60,008 nt of DNA, taken from CAZIZT01 sp964544085 (GTDB lineage: Bacteria > Campylobacterota_A > Desulfurellia > Desulfurellales > Hippeaceae). Every line of letters starts with the position of its first letter. The stretch's first letter is position 1. Under the pieces are notes generated by a model. It saw only the letters and a program-made list of their open reading frames with translations, ran no database searches and was not told the origin of the DNA. Positions 33,930 through 42,437 of this stretch are shown in pieces. The position numbers and the translations under genes were made by a program. The stretch spans positions 1 to 60,008 of the forward strand of contig CAZIZT010000011.1 in the NCBI GenBank assembly GCA_964544085.1, in the 5' to 3' direction.

Positions 33930-34472
33930 TCATTTGACTTTTTGTTGCGATGCACTTCGGGCAAGCCTATCGGCCTCTCTGTTTTGTTCTCTTGGTATGT
34001 GCATTACTGAGAAGTCGGCGAAGCTTTCAAGTAGCTTTTTGGCTTCATTGTACAGTTTTTTCAAATGAGGACTCTTAACAGCGTATAAACCGTTCAGCTG
34101 CTTTGTGAGTAGCTCTGAATCACTAAATATTCGGACTCTGTTTGCACCCAATTCCTTGAGTTTTTTCAACCCTTCAAGAAGTGCTGTATACTCAGCCACA
34201 TTGTTTGTGGTTTTGCCGATATATTGTTCGTGTGTCAAAAGTGTTTTGCCGTTGCGTTTTATCACAAACCCTATGCCTGAGTTACCGGGATTACCGCTTG
34301 ATGCACCATCACAGTAGAGCTCAAATGGTGGCTCTTCGTTCTTTGTCAGGGTTTCCAGTACCCTGTTAAAGTGGGAAAGGATTTCATCTTCAGAAACGTC
34401 GGGATGTTTTTCAAGTAGTTTCTCTATTGAGCGGTATTTAAGCAGAAGTCTGAAGAAATCAGCTGTTCTCAC
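33930..34472 (-). CDS. rnhA: Ribonuclease HI with N-terminal extension (second RNase HI)
   Basis: The catalytic part has LYCDGASSGNPGNSGIG, a Glu in NNVAEYTALLEGL, IFSDSELLTKQL and the terminal REQNREADRLARSA, so all four acidic residues are present. A helical extension of about 50 residues precedes it. The frame is open to 34529, but a GTG at 34472, overlapping the zinc-ribbon gene end by 14 bp, is a more economical start (180 residues). Its GSGNPG-type core is closer to classical stand-alone RNase HI than the copy at 24525. Confidence 0.85.
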   Translation of the reverse strand: MRTADFFRLLLKYRSIEKLLEKHPDVSEDEILSHFNRVLETLTKNEEPPFELYCDGASSGNPGNSGIGFVIKRNGKTLLTHEQYIGKTTNNVAEYTALLEGLKKLKELGANRVRIFSDSELLTKQLNGLYAVKSPHLKKLYNEAKKLLESFADFSVMHIPREQNREADRLARSASQQKVK

Positions 34473-35187
34473 TGCTGGTTTCTTTGTCTTCTTTGTAAAG
34501 CATTCTGCCGCAGTTCGGACAGTAAACAATCTCTTCGGTCTCTTCCAACGTTGCTAATATTTGTGGAGTAACCTTCATAAAGCAACCATAACAGGCGCCC
34601 TGTTTCACAGGTACTATGCTTGTACCTTTTGTCCAGCGATTCAATCGTTCGTACTTTTTCAAAAGCTCGGGTTTGATCGTATCCAGAAGGCTCTCCTTCT
34701 CGGCTTTAATCTTTTCGATCTCTTCATTTATCTCTTTTCTGCGCGCGTCGAACTTCACCTTATGATCAGCAAGTGTTTTTTGCAGCTGGGCGTATCTATC
34801 CTCCAGCTCCTTGATGTCCTTTTCTTTTTCCTCAATACTCTCTTCGAGTGACACTATCTTTTCTTCAAGCACGTTCTTGTTTGTTTTTGCTATATCGATT
34901 TCGATGTTGACCGCCTGCATCTGTTTCTCTGTTGTTGCTGAGTTGAGCTTTGTTTCCAGTTTCTTCAGATTCTCTATGACATCGTTGAGCAGCTCTTCCT
35001 TAAACGCTTTGTCTTTTTCGATCTCCTCCTTTTCTTCCTTTGCCGATCGAATCTGATCTTCCTTAATGGAGATCACTTCGAGGATCTTTTCCTCTTTTTG
35101 ATCTATCTTTTGCAACTCCTCCTCAAGATAGGCAACGCGCCTGTCAAACTCCTGAATCCTTAACAAATTTTTTAAGTCCTGATTCAA
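34459..35187 (-). CDS. Coiled-coil protein with C-terminal C4 zinc ribbon (CT398 type)
   Basis: The 242-residue protein is almost all charged coiled coil to residue 190, then a zinc ribbon with two cysteine pairs, GACYGC and YCPNC, about 25 residues apart. This is the zf-RING_7/CT398 layout, found in many bacteria beside nif3-like and rnhA genes, role unknown but linked in Chlamydia to type III and flagellar export. The start is TTG at 35187, six bases after AGGAGG, which overlaps the upstream stop codon. Confidence 0.88.
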   Translation of the reverse strand: MNQDLKNLLRIQEFDRRVAYLEEELQKIDQKEEKILEVISIKEDQIRSAKEEKEEIEKDKAFKEELLNDVIENLKKLETKLNSATTEKQMQAVNIEIDIAKTNKNVLEEKIVSLEESIEEKEKDIKELEDRYAQLQKTLADHKVKFDARRKEINEEIEKIKAEKESLLDTIKPELLKKYERLNRWTKGTSIVPVKQGACYGCFMKVTPQILATLEETEEIVYCPNCGRMLYKEDKETSSENS

Positions 35188-35197
35188 AGCTCACCTC

Positions 35198-35956
35198 CTA
35201 TGCGTATAACCAGGGTATATCATCTGTTTCGCTAATTACCACTTTTATTCCGTTTTCCAGTAGTATGTTCTTCAATATGTCAACCGCGAACTTTTCGGTG
35301 TGAAAATGTGTTGCGTCCACGATATTTATACCGCTGTTCTTTGCGTAGACCGCCGTGTGGTGTTTCAGGTCTCCAGTTAGAAACAGATCGAACGGCTCCT
35401 TTAACTTGTAGATCATATCCGAACAGCTACCGCTACAAACGGCAACGGTGGAGATACGCCTGTCATTTCCTTTTACGTACTTAACCATACTCACAGAGAG
35501 CTTCTTCTTTATCCACTCTACAGCCTCTTTGAGCTCCATGTTTCTTGGAAGTTTACCTATGCGGACCGGTGGGTATTCCTGTAGTGGTTCAACATCGTTA
35601 AGTTCTAATAACCTGCAGAGATAGTCGTTTAGTCCATCTTTTGCTATGTCAAGGTTTGTGTGGAAGGCATATATGCCTATGCCGTGCTTTATTGCACTTC
35701 TTATGACGTTATCAGGATATACAGAACTATTCAAGGATGAAAGCGGATTGAACAGTAGCGGATGGTGGGCGATAATAAGATTGCACCCCTTTTTACAGGC
35801 CTCATCTATAGTACTCATGCCAATATCAAGTGTCAGTAAAACAGCTTTAACGTTGCTCTCGTCTGGCGCTATTTGAAGACCTGAGTTATCCCACTCTTCC
35901 TGAAGGGATAAGGGGAAATATGCTTCGAGAATCTCAACTACTCTGGCAACATCCAT
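35198..35956 (-). CDS. Nif3-like dinuclear metal centre protein
   Basis: The frame extends into the tRNA to 35998, but the ATG at 35956 gives the family start MDVARVVEILEAYFPLSLQ. The 252-residue product has the Nif3 motifs QEEWDNSGLQ, the metal ligands in IIAHHPLLF near residue 67, the DLKHHTAV region and the late HFHTEKF. Nif3 proteins (GTP cyclohydrolase I type 2 family) bind two metals; the function is unsettled. Only 8 bases separate the start from the tRNA CCA end, and no ribosome site fits. The gene is probably cotranscribed with the tRNA. Confidence 0.88.
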   Translation of the reverse strand: MDVARVVEILEAYFPLSLQEEWDNSGLQIAPDESNVKAVLLTLDIGMSTIDEACKKGCNLIIAHHPLLFNPLSSLNSSVYPDNVIRSAIKHGIGIYAFHTNLDIAKDGLNDYLCRLLELNDVEPLQEYPPVRIGKLPRNMELKEAVEWIKKKLSVSMVKYVKGNDRRISTVAVCSGSCSDMIYKLKEPFDLFLTGDLKHHTAVYAKNSGINIVDATHFHTEKFAVDILKNILLENGIKVVISETDDIPWLYA

Positions 35957-35964
35957 AAAATAAA

Positions 35965-36041
35965 TGGTGGGCCCACCAGGATTCGAACCTGGGACCAACC
36001 GGTTATGAGCCGGTGGCTCTAGCCAGCTGAGCTATGGGCCC
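35965..36041 (-). tRNA. tRNA with CAT anticodon (elongator Met or Ile2)
   Basis: A complete 77-base cloverleaf on the minus strand. Acceptor GGGCCCA pairs with TGGGCCC, the anticodon loop is CTCATAA, the T-loop is TTCGAAT, and CCA is encoded. The loop sequence is shared by elongator Met and lysidine-modified Ile2, so identity is open. A promoter lies 23 bases upstream and the Nif3-like gene 8 bases downstream. Confidence 0.95.
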
Positions 36042-36063
36042 ATCCCAGATTACAGGCGATACA

Positions 36064-36091
36064 AATATACAGATTATACGGACCTTGTCAA
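36064..36091 (-). promoter_or_regulatory. Promoter of the CAT tRNA and Nif3-like gene
   Basis: On the minus strand, TTGACA (36091-36086), 16 bases and TATATT (36069-36064). The transcript would start a few bases before the tRNA and run into nif3. Confidence 0.7.
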
Positions 36092-36151
36092 GCCTGTTGA
36101 GTAGACAATCAAGCATTATGCACTTTCTTTGCGTTTTAATAGGAGATTGAT

Positions 36152-36214
36152 GTGCTATTCGAGTATCGGTTTTGGAAATTTGTGCTGTTAAAGAGGATCG
36201 ATAAGAGGGTATAA
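36152..36214 (+). CDS. Possible 20-residue basic hydrophobic peptide
   Basis: A GTG at 36152 lies six bases after AGGAG and opens a 20-codon frame rich in Phe, Leu, Lys and Arg, with a hydrophobic centre (FWKFVLL) and a basic end. The composition would suit a membrane-active small peptide. No similar protein is recognised, and it may be chance. Confidence 0.2.
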   Translation: MLFEYRFWKFVLLKRIDKRV

Positions 36215-36287
36215 ACCATCTTTAATGATCTGGACATGTTTGCAGCAGTGCTGTTTCGTTAAATTTTGATGAAATGAAAAACGGTTG

Positions 36288-36304
36288 CAATTCAAACCGA
36301 ATTG
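36288..36304. repeat. Inverted repeat CAATTC-N5-GAATTG
   Basis: A 6+6 bp perfect inverted repeat about 95 bases before the diguanylate cyclase start, a possible operator. Confidence 0.3.
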
Positions 36305-36398
36305 TGATAGTCAATGGTTTTCATGAAAGGTGGAAGGGTAGGTTTTGTAAACATAACAGGTGTGCGTTGTTCCATATGGAAATAGAGGAGAAACCAAA

Positions 36399-38150
36399 AT
36401 GAACTATTCCGAGCCTGTGGAGATAGCAGAGAAGGTATACTGGGTAGGATGCAAGATTCCAAATGATCCGTTTCAGTGCCATGTCTATCTCATTGAAAAT
36501 GGTGATGAATCCATACTTATTGATCCGGGTTCGAGAATAACCTACGAGGAGACACGCAAAAAAATAGAGCGTGTTGTGCCACTGGACAGTGTTAAGTATC
36601 TCATTTGCCATCATCAGGACCCGGATATTGTTGGTTGTGTTGAGGACTTGGTAAAGGATTCGAAAACAAGGAAAACTGTGGTTACACACTGGCGTGCATG
36701 GGCTCTGTTAAAACACCACAACTGGGATGTGGATCTTTATGAGGTGGAGGAAAACACCTGGCGTTTGAAGGCTGGCGACAGGAAACTAAGGTTTATTTTT
36801 ACACCTTACCTCCATTTTCCGGGCGCTTTCTGCTCGTTTGATGAAAACTCAAAGGTGCTGTTTTCCAGCGATCTGTTTGGTGCTATGAATGAAGAGTTTG
36901 AGCTGTTTGCAAGCGACCCTTACGACTACTTCATGAAGCTTAAACCGTTCCACGAACACTACATGCCAAGCAATATTATTCTCAACAACGGCCTGGATAA
37001 AATAGAGAAGCTCAGGGAGATAGAGCTGATTGCGCCACAGCACGGTTCAATAATTCGAAAGGAATTTGTAAGGCCAATCATAAGGGAGCTCAGGAAGCTG
37101 CGCTGTGGTCTTTTTGGAGAGTTTGAGAACACCCGTGAGATTGTAAAGCTTTCTGAGTTCAACGAGGCTCTAAGGGAGATAATTGAGATAATTGCCTACC
37201 AGGAGAAGTTTTTCAATATCATCAATCGCGTACTCTCTTCATTGAACAAGTTTTACGTGGTTGAGTACATCAGGGCTTACGTTGCAAACGACAACGAGGA
37301 CAAGATCATAATGATGGATTCCGAAAAGGGTGAAATTACCATAACCGACAATGTAGTGAGCGTCAGAAATATGCTCCAGGCGGCATACTACTTGAAAGAG
37401 GGCGGTGTTTTCTATACCGATTCGCATCTACTGAGCATGTTTTCGATACAGGAGACCTCATATGTATTTTCGGTGAAAGACAAAAGGGGCAAGCACTACG
37501 GTCTGTGTTTTATTGCCTTTAATCACAACAATCTGAATATACCGGCGGATCTTGAGATAATCAGAAAGTTTGAAGTACCGCTTTCAATGGCTATACTGCA
37601 GGAAAGATACCTGTTTTGCATGGAGAGCCGCAGTAAGCAACTCTATGAGGAGTCCATCAGGGATCCACTGACCGGGCTTTACAACAGGCATCATATGACC
37701 CTGCTTGCAAAAAGGGAACTTGAGAGCACAAACAGGTTCAAGAGGGCGTTATCCGTCGTTATGATCGACGTGGATGACTTCAAGCGGATTAATGACACCT
37801 ACGGCCACTATGTAGGCGATGCTGTGCTAAGAAACATAGGCTATCTGATAAAGAATTGCACCCGATCCATTGATCTGCCGGTTAGATACGGTGGGGAGGA
37901 GTTTTTGCTCATTCTGCCAAACACGCGCAAGGAGAATGCCTACAGGGTGGCTGAGAAGATAAGACGCCTTATTGAAAACAACGTTATTGAGATAGAGAAC
38001 ATGGAAATCAGATGCACCGTAAGCGCTGGCGTGGCCTCCACAGAAGAGTTCAAGGATGAGGTGCATGATATTATGCGACTTATTATAACAGCTGACAAGC
38101 GACTTTATAAGGCTAAGACCTCGGGAAAAAATATGGTGGTTGCCGAATAA
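36399..38150 (+). CDS. Diguanylate cyclase with N-terminal oxygen-binding diiron (ODP/metallo-beta-lactamase) domain
   Basis: The ATG at 36399 follows AGAGGAG and gives 583 residues. Residues 1-245 form a metallo-beta-lactamase fold like the diiron half of flavodiiron proteins, with ligands His72, Asp74, Asp76, His139, Asp158 and His215; the flavodoxin domain is missing. Residues about 250-410 are a helical/GAF-like linker. Residues 417-583 are a GGDEF domain with active-site GGEEF (498-502) and an intact inhibitory I-site RSID (489-492). It should make cyclic di-GMP, with diiron O2 or NO binding as the likely input. That role is inferred from related ODP sensors. The homocysteine genes follow 14 bp downstream. 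Confidence 0.88.
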   Translation: MNYSEPVEIAEKVYWVGCKIPNDPFQCHVYLIENGDESILIDPGSRITYEETRKKIERVVPLDSVKYLICHHQDPDIVGCVEDLVKDSKTRKTVVTHWRAWALLKHHNWDVDLYEVEENTWRLKAGDRKLRFIFTPYLHFPGAFCSFDENSKVLFSSDLFGAMNEEFELFASDPYDYFMKLKPFHEHYMPSNIILNNGLDKIEKLREIELIAPQHGSIIRKEFVRPIIRELRKLRCGLFGEFENTREIVKLSEFNEALREIIEIIAYQEKFFNIINRVLSSLNKFYVVEYIRAYVANDNEDKIIMMDSEKGEITITDNVVSVRNMLQAAYYLKEGGVFYTDSHLLSMFSIQETSYVFSVKDKRGKHYGLCFIAFNHNNLNIPADLEIIRKFEVPLSMAILQERYLFCMESRSKQLYEESIRDPLTGLYNRHHMTLLAKRELESTNRFKRALSVVMIDVDDFKRINDTYGHYVGDAVLRNIGYLIKNCTRSIDLPVRYGGEEFLLILPNTRKENAYRVAEKIRRLIENNVIEIENMEIRCTVSAGVASTEEFKDEVHDIMRLIITADKRLYKAKTSGKNMVVAE

Positions 38151-38164
38151 ATCAGGAGGTTAGC

Positions 38165-39367
38165 GTGTTTAAGGTGAACAAGACGGTTGAGGAGATAAAT
38201 CAGAAGATTAAGAATGGCGAAGCGGTGGTTGTGAATGCTGAAGAGATGATAGATATTGTAAAAAGAGAGGGCATAGTCGAGGCGGCAAGGAAGGTAGATG
38301 TGGTAACCACAGGCACCTTTGGCACGATGTGCTCAAGCGGTGCACTTATCAACTTTGGCCACACAAAGCCAAAGATAAAAGCGGCGCGTGTGTGGCTAAA
38401 CGATGTTGAAGCATACGGAGCGTTGGCGGCTGTGGATGCATACATTGGTGCCACAGCAGTAAAGAGAGACGATCCGCTAAATGCTGTGCATCCGGGTAGA
38501 TTTGCATACGGCGGAGGGCATGTTATCGAGGATCTGATAGCCGGCAGAAAAGTGCATCTTGTTGCTGAAGGCTACGGCACCGATTGTTATCCTGCGAAGC
38601 GAATAGAAATGGATATTACGATAGATGATTTGAGGGAGGCCACACTTCTTAACCCACGGAATGCCTATCAGAACTACTCGGTGGCTATCAATACAACAGA
38701 TAGAACTGTTTATACGTACATGGGTGTTTTGAAGCCTAAGATGGCTAATGCCACCTACTCGTCTGCCGGTCAGCTCTCACCACTACTGAACGATCCGTTC
38801 TATCTGACGATAGGCGTTGGAACGAGGATTTTTCTCGGTGGCGGAGTTGGCTATGTGATTTACCATGGCACGCAGCATAATCCAAACGAGGAGCGCAACA
38901 GCCGGGGTGTACCCAAAACCGGTGCCGGGGCGCTTGCTGTTATCGGCGATATGAAACAGATGAGCGATAGGTATATAAAGGGTGCATCCATCCTTGGCTA
39001 CGGCGTCTCCCTCTCCGTGGGCGTGGGCGTACCCATACCGATACTGAATGAGGAGATGGCATTTTTCACATCGGTTAGCGACGAGGAGATAGATGCCTAC
39101 ATATTTGACTATGGTTACGATTATCCGCGGAGAATAAATAACAATTATGGAACAACAAACTATAAACAGCTCAGAAGCGGTACCATCACCGTGCATGGTA
39201 AACAGATTCCTGCTACACCGCTTTCGAGTTATTATATGGCGCTTGAAATTGCTGAGAAGCTTAAGGAGTGGATACTAAACAGGGAGTTTTATCTAACCAG
39301 TCCGGTGCAGCCACTACCGAGACCCGTCGACTATGAGCCCGGGAAGTACATAAAAGGTCTGGAATGA
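38165..39367 (+). CDS. DUF39 (COG1900) homocysteine biosynthesis protein
   Basis: The 400-residue protein matches the family of Methanosarcina MA1821, which makes homocysteine from aspartate semialdehyde and sulfide without an acyl-homoserine intermediate. Typical patterns are TTGTFGTMCSSGALINFGH and GGGVGYVIYHGTQHNP. Two cysteines, Cys56 and Cys141, sit in the regions that carry the essential cysteines of the family. No CBS domains follow. The start is GTG after CAGGAGG. UPF0280 overlaps its stop by 4 bp, and the NIL-ferredoxin comes third, so the whole gene set is present. Confidence 0.9.
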   Translation: MFKVNKTVEEINQKIKNGEAVVVNAEEMIDIVKREGIVEAARKVDVVTTGTFGTMCSSGALINFGHTKPKIKAARVWLNDVEAYGALAAVDAYIGATAVKRDDPLNAVHPGRFAYGGGHVIEDLIAGRKVHLVAEGYGTDCYPAKRIEMDITIDDLREATLLNPRNAYQNYSVAINTTDRTVYTYMGVLKPKMANATYSSAGQLSPLLNDPFYLTIGVGTRIFLGGGVGYVIYHGTQHNPNEERNSRGVPKTGAGALAVIGDMKQMSDRYIKGASILGYGVSLSVGVGVPIPILNEEMAFFTSVSDEEIDAYIFDYGYDYPRRINNNYGTTNYKQLRSGTITVHGKQIPATPLSSYYMALEIAEKLKEWILNREFYLTSPVQPLPRPVDYEPGKYIKGLE

Positions 39368-40068
39368 GGCGATTCTATCGTAATTACGCATTTGAGGGCC
39401 TTGTAGGCTTCGAGGTTTCTTACAAACAGACGGATCTGTTTATTGAGGCGTGCAAAAAGATGGAATATGAGGTGTTCCAGCTGGTTAGAGATCTGCGTAT
39501 GAAACTTGATAGCTATATCGAACAGAACAGGGATTTCCTTGTGTCTTTGAAGCCTGTAAGGCAGGATAGACGGGCCCCTGCGATAGCAAGAGAGATGATC
39601 ACAGAGGCAGCATTTGCCGGTGTGGGTCCAATGGCATGCGTTGCTGGTGCTTTTGCTGATCACGTAGGTCGTTTTATATTAAAGCACTGTAGCGAATGCA
39701 TTGTGGAAAATGGCGGTGATATTTTTTTAAAACTGGAAAGAGAAGCTTTGATTGGCGTATATACCGAGAATCCCCATTTTAAGGACAAGCTTGCTGTAAG
39801 GCTGAAATGCAGGCAGCATCCTTACGGTGTATGCTCATCGAGCGCAAAGATAGGACCCTCGCTCAGTCTTGGCAGAGCGGATCTTGCGCTAATAGTATCT
39901 GATAATGCCACAAGGGCTGATGCATTAGCCACAAGATGTGCAAATATGATAGAGACACCGGATGATATAGAGAGGACCATTGAATTTGCGCGGTCAAAGG
40001 GTGTGTTAGGGTGCCTATTCATCAGTCAGGATAGGCTCGGTATCTGGGGGGACATAACTCTTGCTTAA
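39364..40068 (+). CDS. UPF0280 (COG2122) ApbE-like protein, third homocysteine pathway component
   Basis: The 234-residue protein has an ApbE-like fold without the flavin-transferase consensus. Family patterns include ITEAAFAGVGPMACVAGAFAD, ENGGDIFLK and GVCSSSAKIGPSLSLGRADLA. COG2122 genes accompany DUF39 and NIL-ferredoxin genes in anaerobes and were linked to homocysteine formation in methanogens. Translation is coupled to the DUF39 gene by a 4 bp overlap. The reaction step is not known. Confidence 0.88.
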   Translation: MRRFYRNYAFEGLVGFEVSYKQTDLFIEACKKMEYEVFQLVRDLRMKLDSYIEQNRDFLVSLKPVRQDRRAPAIAREMITEAAFAGVGPMACVAGAFADHVGRFILKHCSECIVENGGDIFLKLEREALIGVYTENPHFKDKLAVRLKCRQHPYGVCSSSAKIGPSLSLGRADLALIVSDNATRADALATRCANMIETPDDIERTIEFARSKGVLGCLFISQDRLGIWGDITLA

Positions 40069-40098
40069 GCAGTACGAATTAGGAGGTATAAGCCTGTT

Positions 40099-40515
40099 AT
40101 GCTGTCCAAAAAGGTTGCGCTGAGGTTTCCTAAAGAGATAGCGGGAAAACCACTCACATCGAATCTGGTAAGGGAATTTAATCTCACGTTTAACATAATG
40201 AGCGCTCAGATCTTCCCGCGTAAGGAAGGCAGGCTCATACTGGAGATTGCAGGAGAAGAGGAGGACTTTAACAGGGGTATTGAGTATTTGAGGAGAAACG
40301 GTGTAGAACTGCAGTTTATTGAAGAGACCATCGATAGGGATGAGGAGAAATGCTACCATTGCGGGTTCTGTCTTCCAGTTTGTCCTACAGATGCGCTTGT
40401 TATCGAAGATAGGCACACAATGAGGGTTGAGCTTTACAAGGATAGGTGTATAGCCTGCGGTTACTGTGTTAAGGTGTGCCCTGTTAAGGCGATAGAGCTT
40501 TCTGAATTTGCATAA
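40099..40515 (+). CDS. NIL-domain ferredoxin of the homocysteine pathway
   Basis: The 138-residue protein has an N-terminal NIL domain (about 1-80, substrate-binding fold also found in MetN) and a C-terminal ferredoxin with two [4Fe-4S] motifs, CYHCGFCLPVCP and CIACGYCVKVCP. It corresponds to MA1822, the electron-transfer partner of the DUF39 protein. GGAGG lies 14 bases upstream, rather far from the ATG. It ends 7 bp before the converging transporter gene. Confidence 0.92.
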   Translation: MLSKKVALRFPKEIAGKPLTSNLVREFNLTFNIMSAQIFPRKEGRLILEIAGEEEDFNRGIEYLRRNGVELQFIEETIDRDEEKCYHCGFCLPVCPTDALVIEDRHTMRVELYKDRCIACGYCVKVCPVKAIELSEFA

Positions 40516-40522
40516 AAAGCTG

Positions 40523-42100
40523 TTATCTTTCGATGGCAGCGTTGGGTTGAGGCTTCCATTCGATAAAATTGTACATTATGCCCGCTTTTGCGGGCTTTAT
40601 TCCGCTGAACCTTTTGCTGACGACGGTTATCGATGTTGGATAATACAGGAAAACATAGGGTATCTGCTCGGTAATCAGGCGATTTATCTCAAGATAGATA
40701 CGCCTTCTTTTGCGTTTATCAAATGTGCGCCTGCCTTCCTCAATAAGCTTATCTACCCGGCTATCGTGGAAACCTACGAAATTAAAGCCCCCTTTGAAGT
40801 CGCTTTTGGAATCCCATATTGAGTATTGGTCCGGATCTGCACCGAGCTGCCAGCCAAGGATGACAGCGTCAAAATGCCTTTCATTGACAAGTTTCAAGAA
40901 GGCCTGCCACTCGAGGATTCTAAGTTTTGCTCTGATTCCTATGCGCCTCAGGTACTCCTGTACCATTATGGCAGCGTACTTCCTTTCGCTATTTCCCTCG
41001 TTGGTATAGATGGTAAATTCAAACGGTACACCATTTTTGTGTAGTATGCCGTCTTTAGACATTTTCCAACCAGCCTCCCTGAGGAGTTTTAGCGCTCCTT
41101 TAGGGTCGTAGTAGCACACCTTTCTTTTTACGAAGTAAGGTGAGTCCTTGGGATAGATTGAATCTGCAACAACACCATATCCAAGCAGAATCGTTTTGTT
41201 TATCTCCTCTCTGTTTATTGCCATGCAAATGGCTTTTCTTATACGCAGATCTTTAAAGAGCCTCTCGTGCAGATTAAAGCCCAGATAGGTGTAGCTTGCT
41301 GAGGGCTGGAAATAGACATTGTAATGTTTTTTTACAAACTCGTTCAACTCGTATCTGTACTCCAGAGGGCTTAAGTTTACAAGGTCCAGTGAGCCTTTCT
41401 TTAACTCAAGCAGGGTGGTGATCTTATCGGGGATGATCCTGTAGAAGATCTCATCAATATAAGGTTTGTGTATAAAGTAGTGGCTGTTTGCCTTAAGGAT
41501 TAGATACTGTGAGGTTTTCCAGCGCACGAGCCTGTAGGGTCCTGTGCCAATGGGTTTTCTGTTGAACTTGCAGGTCGCTATGTTTTTTACATTTTTCAGC
41601 AGGTGTTTGGGCACAATGCCCATCATCCAGGAGTAGAGTGCCGGCGCAAACGGATACGGGTAGTCGACCTCTACAGTATAGTTGTCTATCTTTTTCATGC
41701 TTTTTATGATTGTGTACTGGCCAGAGTAGGGAGTAGGTGTATTCTTGTTGATGATTGTCTTGTAGGTGAAAATTACATCATCGGCAGTAAACGGTGTGCC
41801 ATCTTGCCAGAGTACATTTTTTCTTAGATGGAAGATTATTGTTTTACCGCCATTTTTAATCTCGTAACTTTTTGCCAGATCTCCGGTGATATTCATGTTT
41901 TTGTCGAATTTCAACAGTCCGTTGAAAATGAATGAAGAAATCTCTCCACTTGCGGAGTCGGTTGCCAGGAAGGGAATAAGACGCTTGGGCCCAGCAGCAA
42001 GGACGAAGTTTATCCTGCTTGCACTGTGACATGTTTGTACAAACAGGATAAACGCTATGATGCTAAGGAAAAGGGATATTCTACTTGGTAATCGGAGCAC
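40523..42100 (-). CDS. ABC transporter substrate-binding protein, peptide/nickel family
   Basis: The 525-residue protein has a signal peptide (hydrophobic residues 8-25) and the SBP_bac_5 layout: FLATDSASGEISSFIFNGLLKFD, then WQDGTPFTADDVIFTYK and the late INRLITEQIPYVFLYYP. It would bind oligopeptides or similar ligands in the periplasm. No permease or ATPase gene is beside it, so it depends on subunits elsewhere. The start is GTG with a weak ribosome site, overlapping secG by 20 bp. Confidence 0.9.
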   Translation of the reverse strand: MLRLPSRISLFLSIIAFILFVQTCHSASRINFVLAAGPKRLIPFLATDSASGEISSFIFNGLLKFDKNMNITGDLAKSYEIKNGGKTIIFHLRKNVLWQDGTPFTADDVIFTYKTIINKNTPTPYSGQYTIIKSMKKIDNYTVEVDYPYPFAPALYSWMMGIVPKHLLKNVKNIATCKFNRKPIGTGPYRLVRWKTSQYLILKANSHYFIHKPYIDEIFYRIIPDKITTLLELKKGSLDLVNLSPLEYRYELNEFVKKHYNVYFQPSASYTYLGFNLHERLFKDLRIRKAICMAINREEINKTILLGYGVVADSIYPKDSPYFVKRKVCYYDPKGALKLLREAGWKMSKDGILHKNGVPFEFTIYTNEGNSERKYAAIMVQEYLRRIGIRAKLRILEWQAFLKLVNERHFDAVILGWQLGADPDQYSIWDSKSDFKGGFNFVGFHDSRVDKLIEEGRRTFDKRKRRRIYLEINRLITEQIPYVFLYYPTSITVVSKRFSGIKPAKAGIMYNFIEWKPQPNAAIER

Positions 42101-42434
42101 CCTTGGGTTTTTCCGTCTTTTTGTTTACGTTTATCTTGATAGATTTTTGAGTTTTCGATACACCTGTGTTTGCCGGTACGTTTTTTATAATGGACGATGT
42201 GTTCGCATGATAGACGATGTAGGTTATTCCAATGGAGTTTACCATGAAAAGAAAAGCCAGCGCCCACGTTACCTTTGCAAGAAAGGGCATTGGTCCAGTA
42301 GAACCGAACAACGTGTCAGCTGCACCGGCACCAAAAGATACACCCATCTCGGCACCTTTGCCTTTTTGCATCAGTATAATTGTAATGAGGATAATTGCCA
42401 GAATTACCTGAATAACGATCAGCAATGTAAGCAT
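42081..42434 (-). CDS. secG: Preprotein translocase subunit SecG
   Basis: The 117-residue protein has two membrane helices (about 1-22 and 50-72) around the SecG core LMQKGKGAEMGVSFGAGAADTLFGSTGP, and a hydrophilic lysine-rich tail. It supports the SecYEG channel. As in many bacteria it follows the glycolytic genes, here 3 bp after tpiA. Confidence 0.95.
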   Translation of the reverse strand: MLTLLIVIQVILAIILITIILMQKGKGAEMGVSFGAGAADTLFGSTGPMPFLAKVTWALAFLFMVNSIGITYIVYHANTSSIIKNVPANTGVSKTQKSIKINVNKKTEKPKGAPITK

Positions 42435-42437
42435 CAG

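Larger units (their letters stand above)
36042..36398. other. 357 bp intergenic region between a tRNA and a diguanylate cyclase gene
   Basis: It contains the minus-strand tRNA promoter (36064-36091), a 20-codon plus-strand frame with an ideal ribosome site (36152-36214) and an inverted repeat (36288-36304). The rest shows no recognisable gene, terminator or known RNA structure. Confidence 0.6.

Noticed and set aside
35957..35998. Longer Nif3-like start reaching into the tRNA
   Set aside because: The added residues are translated tRNA sequence and do not match the family start.
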